DNA of 5,325 nt from an uncultured Collinsella sp. (GTDB taxonomy: Bacteria; Actinomycetota; Coriobacteriia; Coriobacteriales; Coriobacteriaceae): contig USJQ01000093.1 of NCBI GenBank assembly GCA_900554985.1, forward strand, positions 1 to 5,325, given 5' to 3'. A program made the translations under genes and the position numbers. The first letter of the stretch is position 1, and each line of letters begins with the position of its first letter. The notes under the pieces were generated by a model. The model was not told the DNA's origin. It ran no database searches and saw only the letters and a list, made by a program, of their open reading frames with translations. Positions 1 to 5,325 of this stretch are shown here, in pieces.

Positions 1-468
1 CAAGGGTGACTTCCACGGTCTGAAGGTCGCCGTCGTCGGCGACATCGCCCACTCCCGCGTTTGCGGCTCGCTGATCCCCGCCCTTAAGATCATGGGCTGT
101 GAGACCTACGCCGTCGCCCCCGGCACGCTGCTGCCGCCGTCGCCCGAGGTCCTGGGCTGCGACCACGTGACGAGCGACCTCGATTCCGTCCTGCCCGAGC
201 TGGACGTCGTCTACATGCTGCGCGTGCAACAGGAGCGCCTCGAGGGTGCCCCGTTCCCGACCATTCGCGAGTACCACAAGCTCTTCGGCCTGACCAAGCG
301 ATCATCTGCCACCCGGGCCCCATCAACCGCGGCGTCGAGTTCGACTCCTATATGGCCGACCACCCGCAACGCTCCGTCATCCTGGAGCAGGTCTACGCCG
401 GTATCTGCGTGCGTATGGCTATCCTGTATCTGCTGCTTGGAGGTGCCGATAATGGCCTTGCTTCTTAA
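1..468 (+). pseudogene. pyrB: aspartate carbamoyltransferase catalytic subunit, 3' part, frame broken near 300
   Basis: PyrB condenses carbamoyl phosphate with aspartate to give carbamoyl aspartate, the first committed pyrimidine step, in the cytoplasm. The gene enters from the left edge. Codons from position 2 read the aspartate-binding domain, with the motif GDIAHSRV (about 38-61), YMLRVQQER (about 212-238) and then [12 protein letters not shown]. The frame then fails: [14 protein letters not shown] and the C-terminal helix ([15 protein letters not shown]) lie in the -1 frame from 301 to the TAA at 466-468. Relatives have about nine more residues between GLT-x-R and the IIxHPGP motif (pattern RLAxxxPDA), so roughly 28 nt appear to be missing, a number equal to 1 modulo 3. 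As written, the product loses HPGP and the last helix and would not be active. Once restored, the gene overlaps pyrC by 17 nt. Identity is firm; whether the lesion is real or an assembly error cannot be decided here. Confidence 0.88.
439..444 (+). promoter_or_regulatory. ribosome binding site of pyrC
   Basis: GGAGGT lies 7 nt before the ATG at 452 and inside the end of pyrB. It sets the pyrC start and argues against reading the upstream open frame as a genuine N-terminal extension. Confidence 0.8.
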
Positions 469-1741
469 GAATGCCCACGTCGTCGACCCGTCCGTCGAGC
501 TTGACGGTGTCGTTGACGTCCTGATTGACGGCGACAAGATCGCCGAGGTCGGCGAGAATCTCGCCGTCGAGGGGGCCGAGGTCCGCGACCTTTCCGGCAA
601 GTACCTCGTCCCCGGCCTGGTGGACATGCACGTTCACCTTCGCGAGCCCGGCTACGAGGTCAAAGAGGACATCGAGAGCGGCACCCGCGCAGCTGCCAAG
701 GGCGGCTTTACCGGCGTGTGCGCCATGCCCAACACCGATCCCGTCACCGATAACGGCACTGTCGTTGAGTTCGTCAAGTCCCGCGCTGCCGAGGTCGGCC
801 ACTGCCGCGTCTATCCGTCGGGCGCCATGACCCGCGGTCTTAAGGGCGAGGCCATGTCCGAGATGGGCGATATGGTCGCCCACGGCGCCGTCGCCTTCAC
901 CGATGACGGTCGCGGCGTGCAGGGCGCGGGCATGCTCCGTCGCTGCATGGACTACGGCAAGATGTTCGGCAAGGTCTTCATGAGCCACTGCCAGGACGAG
1001 GACCTGGTCGGCCATGGCCAGATCAACGAGGGCAAGGTCTCGACCCGTCTGGCCCTCGAGGGTTGGCCGGCTGCCGGCGAGGAGCTCCAGATCGCCCGCG
1101 ACATCGAGATCGCCAAGCTGACCGGCGCCAAGCTGCACATCCAGCACATCTCCACCGCCCATGGTCTGGAGATCGTGCGTGCCGGTAAGGCCGCTGGCGT
1201 TCAGGTTACCTGCGAGGCCACCCCGCACCACATGTTCCTGACCGAGAACGACCTGGACGAGACCTACAACACCTCGCTCAAGGTCAATCCGCCGCTGCGC
1301 ACCGACGAGGACGCCGAAGCCATTCGTCAGGGCGTCATCGACGGTACCGTCGACGTGATCGTTACCGATCACGCTCCGCACACCCCGTGGGAGAAGGCCC
1401 GCGAGTTCGAGCTCGCACCCTTTGGCATGATCGGCCTCGAGACCTCGCTGTCGCTCGTGCTCACCGAGCTGGTCAACACGGGCAAGATGAGCATGGGCCG
1501 CATGGTCGAGCTCATGGCCATCAAACCGCGTGAGATCCTGGGTCTCGACCAGGTTCAGGTCAAGGCGGGATCCGTTGCCGACCTGACCGTGTTCGACCCC
1601 TCCGCAACCTGGACGGTTGGCGAGGACGGTTACGAGTCGCGCGCCGAGAACTCCGGTTTTGCCGGCCGCACGCTCACCGGTCGTGCCACCGATGTATTTG
1701 TCGGCGGTAAAAAGACGCTTGCCGACGGCTGCATCTGCTAG
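452..1741 (+). CDS. pyrC: dihydroorotase (class I type)
   Basis: PyrC closes carbamoyl aspartate to dihydroorotate, the third step of UMP synthesis, as a cytoplasmic zinc amidohydrolase. The 429-residue product has the expected full length. Visible family signatures are [10 protein letters not shown] (residues 58-67, metal ligands H60 and H62), FTDDGRG (D151/D152 region, metal ligand), SHCQDED (H179), HIQHIST (H232) and [12 protein letters not shown] (catalytic D306). These positions agree within one residue with what I recall of the Bacillus enzyme. The ATG at 452 is chosen because GGAGGT (439-444) sits 7 nt upstream and the protein opens with the usual [11 protein letters not shown] strand. 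It overlaps the restored end of pyrB by 17 nt, which suggests translational coupling. Because of the pyrB deletion, the same frame is open upstream to the left edge, but pyrC keeps its own start signal and looks fully functional. Confidence 0.97.
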   Translation: MALLLKNAHVVDPSVELDGVVDVLIDGDKIAEVGENLAVEGAEVRDLSGKYLVPGLVDMHVHLREPGYEVKEDIESGTRAAAKGGFTGVCAMPNTDPVTDNGTVVEFVKSRAAEVGHCRVYPSGAMTRGLKGEAMSEMGDMVAHGAVAFTDDGRGVQGAGMLRRCMDYGKMFGKVFMSHCQDEDLVGHGQINEGKVSTRLALEGWPAAGEELQIARDIEIAKLTGAKLHIQHISTAHGLEIVRAGKAAGVQVTCEATPHHMFLTENDLDETYNTSLKVNPPLRTDEDAEAIRQGVIDGTVDVIVTDHAPHTPWEKAREFELAPFGMIGLETSLSLVLTELVNTGKMSMGRMVELMAIKPREILGLDQVQVKAGSVADLTVFDPSATWTVGEDGYESRAENSGFAGRTLTGRATDVFVGGKKTLADGCIC

Positions 1742-1761
1742 CATAGCCTTATCGCTTTTGT

Positions 1762-1786
1762 GCGCGGCGCCCTTGCGGTGCCGCGC
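1762..1786 (+). terminator. GC-rich hairpin between pyrC and pyrK (terminator-like or mRNA processing element)
   Basis: The arms GCGCGGCGCC (1762-1771) and GGTGCCGCGC (1777-1786) form a 10-bp stem with one G-U pair around the loop CTTGC. The sequence after it, TTTCTATTCG, is T-rich but not a clean T run, so termination would be partial at best. It begins 21 nt after the pyrC stop and lies before the pyrK ribosome binding site. It could lower pyrK-pyrD-pyrF expression relative to pyrBC or stabilise the 3' end of a pyrBC message. The fold is visible in the sequence; its function is inferred. Confidence 0.4.
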
Positions 1787-1833
1787 TTTCTATTCGTTTG
1801 GACCATGCAACCGCATGGGGGATTGGAGCGTTT

Positions 1834-2625
1834 ATGCCCACACCTTCCACTGCACGCATGCACGACTTCGAGGTCGTCTCGAACCGGGAGATTGCCGACG
1901 GCGTCTTCTCGCTCGTCATCTCGGCCCCCAAGCTTGCAAGTGCGCTCAAGCCCGGTCAGTTTGTGAACATCGCCGTACCCGGTGATGCGTCCTCGCTGCT
2001 TCGCGTGCCCCTGAGCTACTACCGCGCCGACGCCGAGGCCGGCACCGTCGAGCTGTGGTACGCCGTCGTAGGCGACGATACCCGTCGTTTGTCCCAGATG
2101 GGCCCCGGCTCCACCTCTAACCTGTTGGGCCCTGGCGGCCGCGGCTGGCTTGTTCCCGAGGGCACCAGGAAGGCGCTGCTCGTGGCGGGCGGCATCGGTG
2201 TTCCGCCCGTGCTGTGCCTTGCCGGCAAGCTTGCCGAGCAGGGTGTGGCCGTCGACGTGTGCCTGGGTTTTGGCACCGCTTCCAAGGCCGTGGGCATCGA
2301 TGAGTTCCGCGCGCTGGGCGCCACGGTCAACGTTTGCACCGACGACGGCTCGCTCGGCACGCACGGTTTTTGCACCGATCCTGCCGCCGAGCTGCTCGGC
2401 GAGGGCGGCTACGACTACGTGGGCGCGTGCGGTCCCGCCGGCATGATGAAGAAGGTCGCCGCTGCTGCCGCCGAGGCCGGTGCGTACTGCGAGGTGTCCC
2501 TCGAGCGCATGATGAGCTGTGGCTTTGGCGCCTGCAACACCTGCAATGTCGAGACGGTCGACGGTATGAAGGGTGCTTGCATGTGCGGCCCCGTGTTCGA
2601 TGCTTCCAAGGTGGTGGTCTGCTAG
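1834..2625 (+). CDS. pyrK: dihydroorotate dehydrogenase B, electron transfer subunit
   Basis: PyrK is the FAD and [2Fe-2S] subunit that passes electrons from PyrD to NAD+ in the class 1B dihydroorotate dehydrogenase complex. The 263-residue product shows the family order: an N-terminal FAD-binding barrel with RVPLSYY (residues 57-63, the RxxS(Y/F) flavin motif), a nucleotide-binding domain with VAGGIGVPP (117-125) and GACGPAGMM (197-205), and a C-terminal cluster domain MSCGFGACNTC. Likely iron-sulfur ligands are C229, C234, C237 and C249, the last placed three residues before GPVF as in relatives; an additional C251 sits beside it. The ATG at 1834 is chosen because GGAG (1825-1828) is 5 nt upstream and the family's N-terminal length fits. 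A TTG at 1798 in the same frame lacks such a site. The stop codon overlaps the pyrD start by one base. PyrK supports use of NAD+ rather than a quinone or fumarate, which fits an anaerobe. Confidence 0.95.
   Translation: MPTPSTARMHDFEVVSNREIADGVFSLVISAPKLASALKPGQFVNIAVPGDASSLLRVPLSYYRADAEAGTVELWYAVVGDDTRRLSQMGPGSTSNLLGPGGRGWLVPEGTRKALLVAGGIGVPPVLCLAGKLAEQGVAVDVCLGFGTASKAVGIDEFRALGATVNVCTDDGSLGTHGFCTDPAAELLGEGGYDYVGACGPAGMMKKVAAAAAEAGAYCEVSLERMMSCGFGACNTCNVETVDGMKGACMCGPVFDASKVVVC
2609..2615 (+). promoter_or_regulatory. ribosome binding site of pyrD, inside pyrK
   Basis: AAGGTGG lies within the last codons of pyrK, 9 nt before the GTG at 2625. Its spacing favours this GTG over the downstream GTG (2634) and ATG (2640), where the gap would be 18 and 24 nt. 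Confidence 0.6.
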
Positions 2626-3548
2626 TGGGTACCGTGAACATGCCCGGCGATTTCGGCGGCGTCAAGATGCAGATCCCCATCAACCCCGCAGCCGGTACTT
2701 TTGGTTACGGTTGGCAGTTCCAGAACTTCTTTGATGTTTCCCAGCTGGGCGCCATCACCACCAAGGGTTGCGCAGCCGAGCCCTGGCCCGGCAACCCCGC
2801 GCCCCGCATGGCCGAGATCCCGGGCGGCATGATCAACTCCGTGGGCCTTCAGAACCCCGGCGTGGCCGCCTTTGCCCGTGAGTCAGGCCCGTGGCTCGAA
2901 CAGCTGTCCAAGGACGGTTGCCAGGTCATCTGTCAGGTTGCCGGCCACTCCGTTGACGAGTTTGTGCGCGCGCTCGAGATGTATGTCGAGCTATGCCCCT
3001 GGGCTGCCGGCTACGAGATCAACGTGAGCTGCCCCAACATCGCCGCCGGCGGTGCCGTCATGGGCTCTACGCCAGAGGGCGCCTCTTCCGTTATGGCTGC
3101 CTGCCGCAAGGTGACCGATAAGCCGCTGTTCGTGAAGATGGCGCCGGTCAACGTCGCCGAGATCGCCAAGGCCCTCGAAGCCGCCGGCGCCGACGGCCTT
3201 TCGGTCATTAACTCCATCCAGGGCATGGCCATCGACGTCCATACCCGCAAGTCCCGCGTGGCAAAGCCCAAGGGCGGCCTTTCGGGCCCGCTGTGCCACC
3301 ACATCGCCGTGCGCATGGTCTGGGAGGTCGCCCAGGCCGTCGATATCCCCATCAACGGTGTCGGCGGTGTCATGACCGGCGAGGATGCGGCCGAGTTTAT
3401 CCTGGCCGGTGCCACCTGCGTGTCGGTTGGCATGGCCAACTTCGTCGATCCGTGCGCTTCGCTCAAGATCGCGCACGAGCTCGAGGCCTGGGCCGAGTCC
3501 CAGGGCGTAAAGGACATCAACGAACTGGTAGGTGCGTTCGAATGCTAG
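2625..3548 (+). CDS. pyrD: dihydroorotate dehydrogenase B (NAD+), catalytic subunit
   Basis: PyrD is the FMN-containing TIM-barrel subunit that oxidises dihydroorotate to orotate and works with PyrK. At 307 residues it matches class 1 enzymes. Motifs in order: NPAAGTFGYGWQF (20-32), GAITTKGC (42-49), NSVGLQNPG (71-79, substrate loop), EINVSCPN (131-138) with the catalytic base C136 that marks class 1 enzymes, FVKMAP (169-174), VINSIQGMAID (194-204), GGLSGPL (217-223) and the phosphate-binding INGVGGV (243-249). Class 2 enzymes use Ser and have a membrane-anchoring N-terminus; neither is seen here. The GTG at 2625 is preferred: AAGGTGG (2609-2615) lies 9 nt upstream, and the G of the pyrK TAG is the first base of this GTG, the usual sign of coupled translation. 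GTG at 2634 and ATG at 2640 are alternatives that would change only five residues at the end. Confidence 0.95.
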   Translation: MGTVNMPGDFGGVKMQIPINPAAGTFGYGWQFQNFFDVSQLGAITTKGCAAEPWPGNPAPRMAEIPGGMINSVGLQNPGVAAFARESGPWLEQLSKDGCQVICQVAGHSVDEFVRALEMYVELCPWAAGYEINVSCPNIAAGGAVMGSTPEGASSVMAACRKVTDKPLFVKMAPVNVAEIAKALEAAGADGLSVINSIQGMAIDVHTRKSRVAKPKGGLSGPLCHHIAVRMVWEVAQAVDIPINGVGGVMTGEDAAEFILAGATCVSVGMANFVDPCASLKIAHELEAWAESQGVKDINELVGAFEC

Positions 3549-4218
3549 AGACCGATGCCCGCGACCGCGTAATCGTCGCCCTCGACTGCGATCGTGAGCG
3601 TGCGCTCGAGCTCGCCCACGAGCTTTCGGGCCATGCCGCTTGGCTCAAGGTTGGTATGACGCTCTATTACGCCGAGGGTCCCCAGATCGTCAAGACCTTT
3701 AAGGACCTAGGCTTTAAGGTCTTTCTTGACCTTAAGTTCCATGATATTCCGCATCAGGTTCGCGGTGCCGCCCGCTCGGCCTCGCTTGCCGGTGCCGACC
3801 TGCTCTCGGTTCACGGCTTGGGTTCGGGCGCAATGCTTGCTGCCTGCCGCGAGGGTGCCGAGGAGGCGCGCGACGACCGCGCCAAGCTCGTCGCCATCAC
3901 CGTGCTCACGAGCATGAATCAGGATGCCTTGAGCGAGATCGGCGTCGAGTCGCCCGTGGCCGAGGAGGCCGCCCGCCTGGCAAAGCTCGCTCAGGCCCCA
4001 GCATGCGTTAGCTGTTGAGTCCCGATGCCCTGATCGTGCCTCCGGGTGTGCGTCCGGTTGGTGCCGCCCTTGGTGACCAGTCCCGCGTGGCGACGCCTTC
4101 CCAGGCTATCGAGCGTGGCGCAAGCCACATTGTGGTGGGCCGTCCCATCACCGGTGCCGACGATCCGGTTGCCGCCTTTGACGCCATCGTCGCCGAGCTG
4201 GTCGAAAACGTCGCGTAA
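3542..4218 (+). pseudogene. pyrF: orotidine 5'-phosphate decarboxylase, frame broken near 3997 with stop
   Basis: PyrF decarboxylates OMP to UMP, the last step of the pathway. The ATG at 3542 overlaps the pyrD stop by 7 nt and follows AGGTG (3530-3534). The first 158 residues are clearly PyrF: VIVALD (10-15), WLKVGM (34-39) with K36, the catalytic DLKFHDIP (63-70; D63, K65, D68), SVHGLG (89-94) and ITVLTSM (119-125). After LAKLAQA the frame ends at a TGA (4016-4018). The true C-terminus continues in the -1 frame: [34 protein letters not shown] and a final helix, ending at the TAA of 4216-4218. About 13-14 residues are missing between the halves, including the strand relatives write as DGVVCS, and the shift equals 1 modulo 3. 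In the second frame a TAG (4009-4011) also stands where a sense codon is expected (MR-x-LL). Neither half can be a full enzyme. Real decay and assembly error are both possible. Confidence 0.88.
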
Positions 4219-4263
4219 AAGATTCCCCTAAGTCACCACTTTTGGGTCTCATTAGCACAAAAT

Positions 4264-4321
4264 AGCCCCTGTGCCTGCGTAAACTTTCCCATCCTTTGTG
4301 TGGAATCGCAGGTCAGGGGCT
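4264..4321 (+). terminator. long imperfect dyad downstream of pyrF, possible bidirectional terminator
   Basis: AGCCCCTG (4264-4271) plus CCTGCG (4274-4279) pair with CGCAGG (4307-4312) plus CAGGGGCT (4314-4321), giving 8 and 6 bp stems separated by a 2/1 internal loop. The 27-nt loop contains TTCC and GGAA that may pair further. The downstream flank is TAACTTT, a poor T tract; read on the - strand the stem is followed by ATTTTG, which is no worse. Its place 45 nt after pyrF fits an end of the pyr transcript. The pairing is seen; the terminator role is inferred. Confidence 0.45.
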
Positions 4322-4340
4322 TAACTTTGGGCGCAGTATA

Positions 4341-4369
4341 TTGCACTTTTTGCGGGTATCGTCTAACCT
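4341..4369 (+). promoter_or_regulatory. candidate sigma-70-type promoter P1 upstream of mihF
   Basis: TTGCAC (4341-4346) and TAACCT (4364-4369) are separated by exactly 17 nt. The -35 box is close to TTGACA, but the -10 box matches TATAAT at only three positions. A near-palindrome GCAGTATATTGC (4333-4344) overlaps the -35 box. The call rests on spacing and position only. Confidence 0.3.
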
Positions 4370-4404
4370 ATGGAGCCGCGATTGGGCATTTTGTACGTTC
4401 TACG

Positions 4405-4413
4405 TGCTAAAAT
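4405..4413 (+). promoter_or_regulatory. candidate extended -10 promoter P2 upstream of mihF
   Basis: TGCTAAAAT combines the TGn extension with TAAAAT, a five-of-six match to TATAAT, about 45 nt before the mihF start. A weak TTGGGC (4382-4387) is 20 nt upstream; TTGTAC (4391-4396) is too close. Extended -10 elements can work without a good -35 box. Transcription would start near 4420 and give a leader of about 38 nt. Confidence 0.45.
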
Positions 4414-4447
4414 GACAATTATTGAATCAGATATAACCCAACTATTT

Positions 4448-4453
4448 GGAGGT
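4448..4453 (+). promoter_or_regulatory. ribosome binding site of mihF
   Basis: GGAGGT, 4 nt before the ATG at 4458. It decides against the in-frame TTG at 4446, which lies upstream of this site. Confidence 0.75.
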
Positions 4454-4457
4454 ACGA

Positions 4458-4766
4458 ATGGCACTCCCTCAGCTTACCGATGAGCAGCGTAAGCAGGCTC
4501 TTGAGAAGGCTGCTGCCGCACGTCACGCCCGCGCTGAGCTTCGCGAGCAGATCAAGAAGGGCGAGAAGTCCCTCGAGTCCGTGCTCAACTCCGATGACCC
4601 CATCGCTTCCCGCATGAAGGTTTCCACCCTCATCGAGTCTCTCCCTGGTTATGGTAAGGCCAAGGCCGCCAAGATCATGGAGGAGCTCGGCATCTCCGCT
4701 ACCCGTCGCGTTCAGGGCCTTGGCGTCCGTCAGCGCGAGCAGCTCCTCGAGCAGCTGACCAAATAA
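4458..4766 (+). CDS. mihF: integration host factor, actinobacterial type (mIHF)
   Basis: mIHF is a small nucleoid-associated DNA-binding protein of Actinobacteria, unrelated in fold to the IHF/HU family of proteobacteria. The 102-residue product matches the family from its first residues (MALPQLTDEQRKQALEKAAAA in relatives' style) to its end. It has a charged N-terminal helix rich in Ala, Arg and Lys (9-34), a central VSTLIESLPGYGKAKA segment (55-70) with the helix-two-turn-helix-like SLPGYGKAKAAKIMEELGI (61-79), and the conserved basic RRVQGLG (83-89). Both of the last two are regions known to contact DNA in mycobacterial and Streptomyces homologues. The ATG at 4458 follows GGAGGT at good spacing. 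gmk starts immediately after its stop, so the two are almost surely cotranscribed; pyrF-mihF-gmk order is also found in mycobacteria, apart from a PE/PPE insertion there as I recall it. The gene is intact. Confidence 0.95.
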   Translation: MALPQLTDEQRKQALEKAAAARHARAELREQIKKGEKSLESVLNSDDPIASRMKVSTLIESLPGYGKAKAAKIMEELGISATRRVQGLGVRQREQLLEQLTK

Positions 4767-5325
4767 GTGAGCGCTCAGGATTCCAAGCTCTTTGTGATTT
4801 CTGGACCGTCAGGCGCGGGCAAGGGCACGCTCGTCACTCGTGTGCGCGAGCGTCGCTCTAACCTGGGCCTGACGGTTTCGGCTACCACGCGAGCCCCACG
4901 CAAAGGCGAGGTCGATGGCGTCAATTACTTTTTCCTGACGCGTGAGGAGTTCGACCGCCGCGTGGCAAACGGTGAGTTTGTTGAGTGGGCCGAGGTCCAC
5001 GGTAACTGCTACGGCACGTTGGTGAGCGAGGTTCAGTCCAAGCTCGCCTCTGGTTCGTCTCTCATCTTGGAGATCGATGTCCAGGGTGCCCTGCAGGTGA
5101 AGGAGCGTTTCCCCGAGGCCGTGCTGATCTTTATCAAGCCGCCTTCGCTTGAGGTACTCCGCGAGCGTCTAGTCGGTCGCGGTACCGAGACGCCCGAGAC
5201 GATTGAGCTGCGTATGGCAAACGCCGCCGATGAGCTTGCCCTTGCCGACCGCTACGACGACGTCGTGGTAAATGACGATCTCGACCGCGCGACCGATGAG
5301 CTCGTTCGCGTTCTCGATATGCGTG
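4767..5325 (+). CDS. gmk: guanylate kinase, 3' end beyond window
   Basis: Gmk phosphorylates GMP to GDP with ATP in the cytoplasm. The 186 codons seen include the P-loop GPSGAGKGT (residues 13-21), the GMP-binding SATTRAPRKGEVDGVNYFF region (38-56; the S/T-TTR-PR-GE pattern), EFVEWAEVHGNCYGT (70-84), the LEIDVQGA strand and turn (101-108), the lid motif RGTETPETIELRM (138-150) and VVNDDL (167-172). Only the last few residues of a roughly 190-200-residue enzyme should be missing. The start is GTG at 4767, directly after the mihF TAA with no gap. ATG is absent near the N-terminus and the P-loop needs this start. No strong Shine-Dalgarno sequence precedes it, so translation probably depends on ribosomes finishing mihF. 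The frame is open to the right edge with no lesion. Confidence 0.95.
   Translation, partial: MSAQDSKLFVISGPSGAGKGTLVTRVRERRSNLGLTVSATTRAPRKGEVDGVNYFFLTREEFDRRVANGEFVEWAEVHGNCYGTLVSEVQSKLASGSSLILEIDVQGALQVKERFPEAVLIFIKPPSLEVLRERLVGRGTETPETIELRMANAADELALADRYDDVVVNDDLDRATDELVRVLDMR

Noticed and set aside
296..303. Programmed ribosomal frameshift in pyrB
   Set aside because: No slippery heptamer or downstream structure stands out, and residues are missing as well as the frame being shifted, which a frameshift alone does not explain.
419..1744. 441-codon open frame on the - strand across pyrC
   Set aside because: It mirrors pyrC exactly, is rich in Gly, Ala, Asp and His as expected of the reverse strand of high-GC codons, and shows no domain or start signal.
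1798..1833. TTG start giving PyrK 12 more residues
   Set aside because: No ribosome site before it; the ATG at 1834 has GGAG 5 nt upstream and fits the family length.
1738..2364. 208-codon open frame on the - strand across pyrK
   Set aside because: A shadow of pyrK in GC-rich DNA; no recognisable motif and no ribosome site.
4015..4218. Separate small gene starting at TTG 4015
   Set aside because: Its sequence is the PyrF C-terminus ([22 protein letters not shown]); it is the broken tail of pyrF rather than a gene of its own.
1..5325. CRISPR array, tRNA or rRNA gene, insertion sequence, phage or toxin-antitoxin module
   Set aside because: I saw no regularly spaced repeats, no RNA gene pattern, no transposase motif and no terminal repeats; nearly all bases are assigned to housekeeping genes.

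Overview
The window (about 60% G+C, densely coding, every gene on the + strand) is a de novo pyrimidine biosynthesis cluster joined to a mihF-gmk pair. An actinobacterial integration host factor (mIHF) directly before guanylate kinase, together with an NAD-linked class 1B dihydroorotate dehydrogenase (PyrK+PyrD), points to an anaerobic actinobacterium, most likely a Coriobacteriia member resembling Collinsella. The genus is my inference from gene content and protein style; no search was run.

Layout: 1-468, 3' part of pyrB (aspartate carbamoyltransferase), broken by a small frame-changing deletion near 300; 452-1741, pyrC (dihydroorotase), intact; 1742-1833, a short gap with a GC-rich hairpin; 1834-2625, pyrK (electron-transfer subunit), intact; 2625-3548, pyrD (catalytic subunit), intact; 3542-4218, pyrF (OMP decarboxylase), broken by a second frame-changing deletion near 3997 with a stop codon just after it; 4219-4457, AT-richer intergenic region with a long dyad and promoter-like sequences; 4458-4766, mihF; 4767-5325, gmk, cut by the window edge.

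The pyr genes overlap or nearly touch (pyrB/pyrC by 17 nt once the frame is restored, pyrK/pyrD by 1 nt, pyrD/pyrF by 7 nt), so they look like one translationally coupled operon. Together they cover carbamoyl aspartate formation, ring closure, oxidation to orotate and decarboxylation of OMP to UMP. Orotate phosphoribosyltransferase (pyrE) and carbamoyl phosphate synthase (carAB) are not in the window. mihF and gmk probably have their own promoter; Gmk then acts on GMP, so the block links pyrimidine and purine nucleotide supply with a nucleoid protein.

I see no mobile element, CRISPR array, RNA gene or new system. The notable point is the pair of small deletions, one in pyrB and one in pyrF, both about 30-45 nt and both shifting the frame the same way, in an otherwise cleanly reading operon. 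The pyrB lesion joins the pyrB and pyrC frames into one ORF with no stop. Assembly or sequencing error is the leading explanation, and real gene decay is the alternative.
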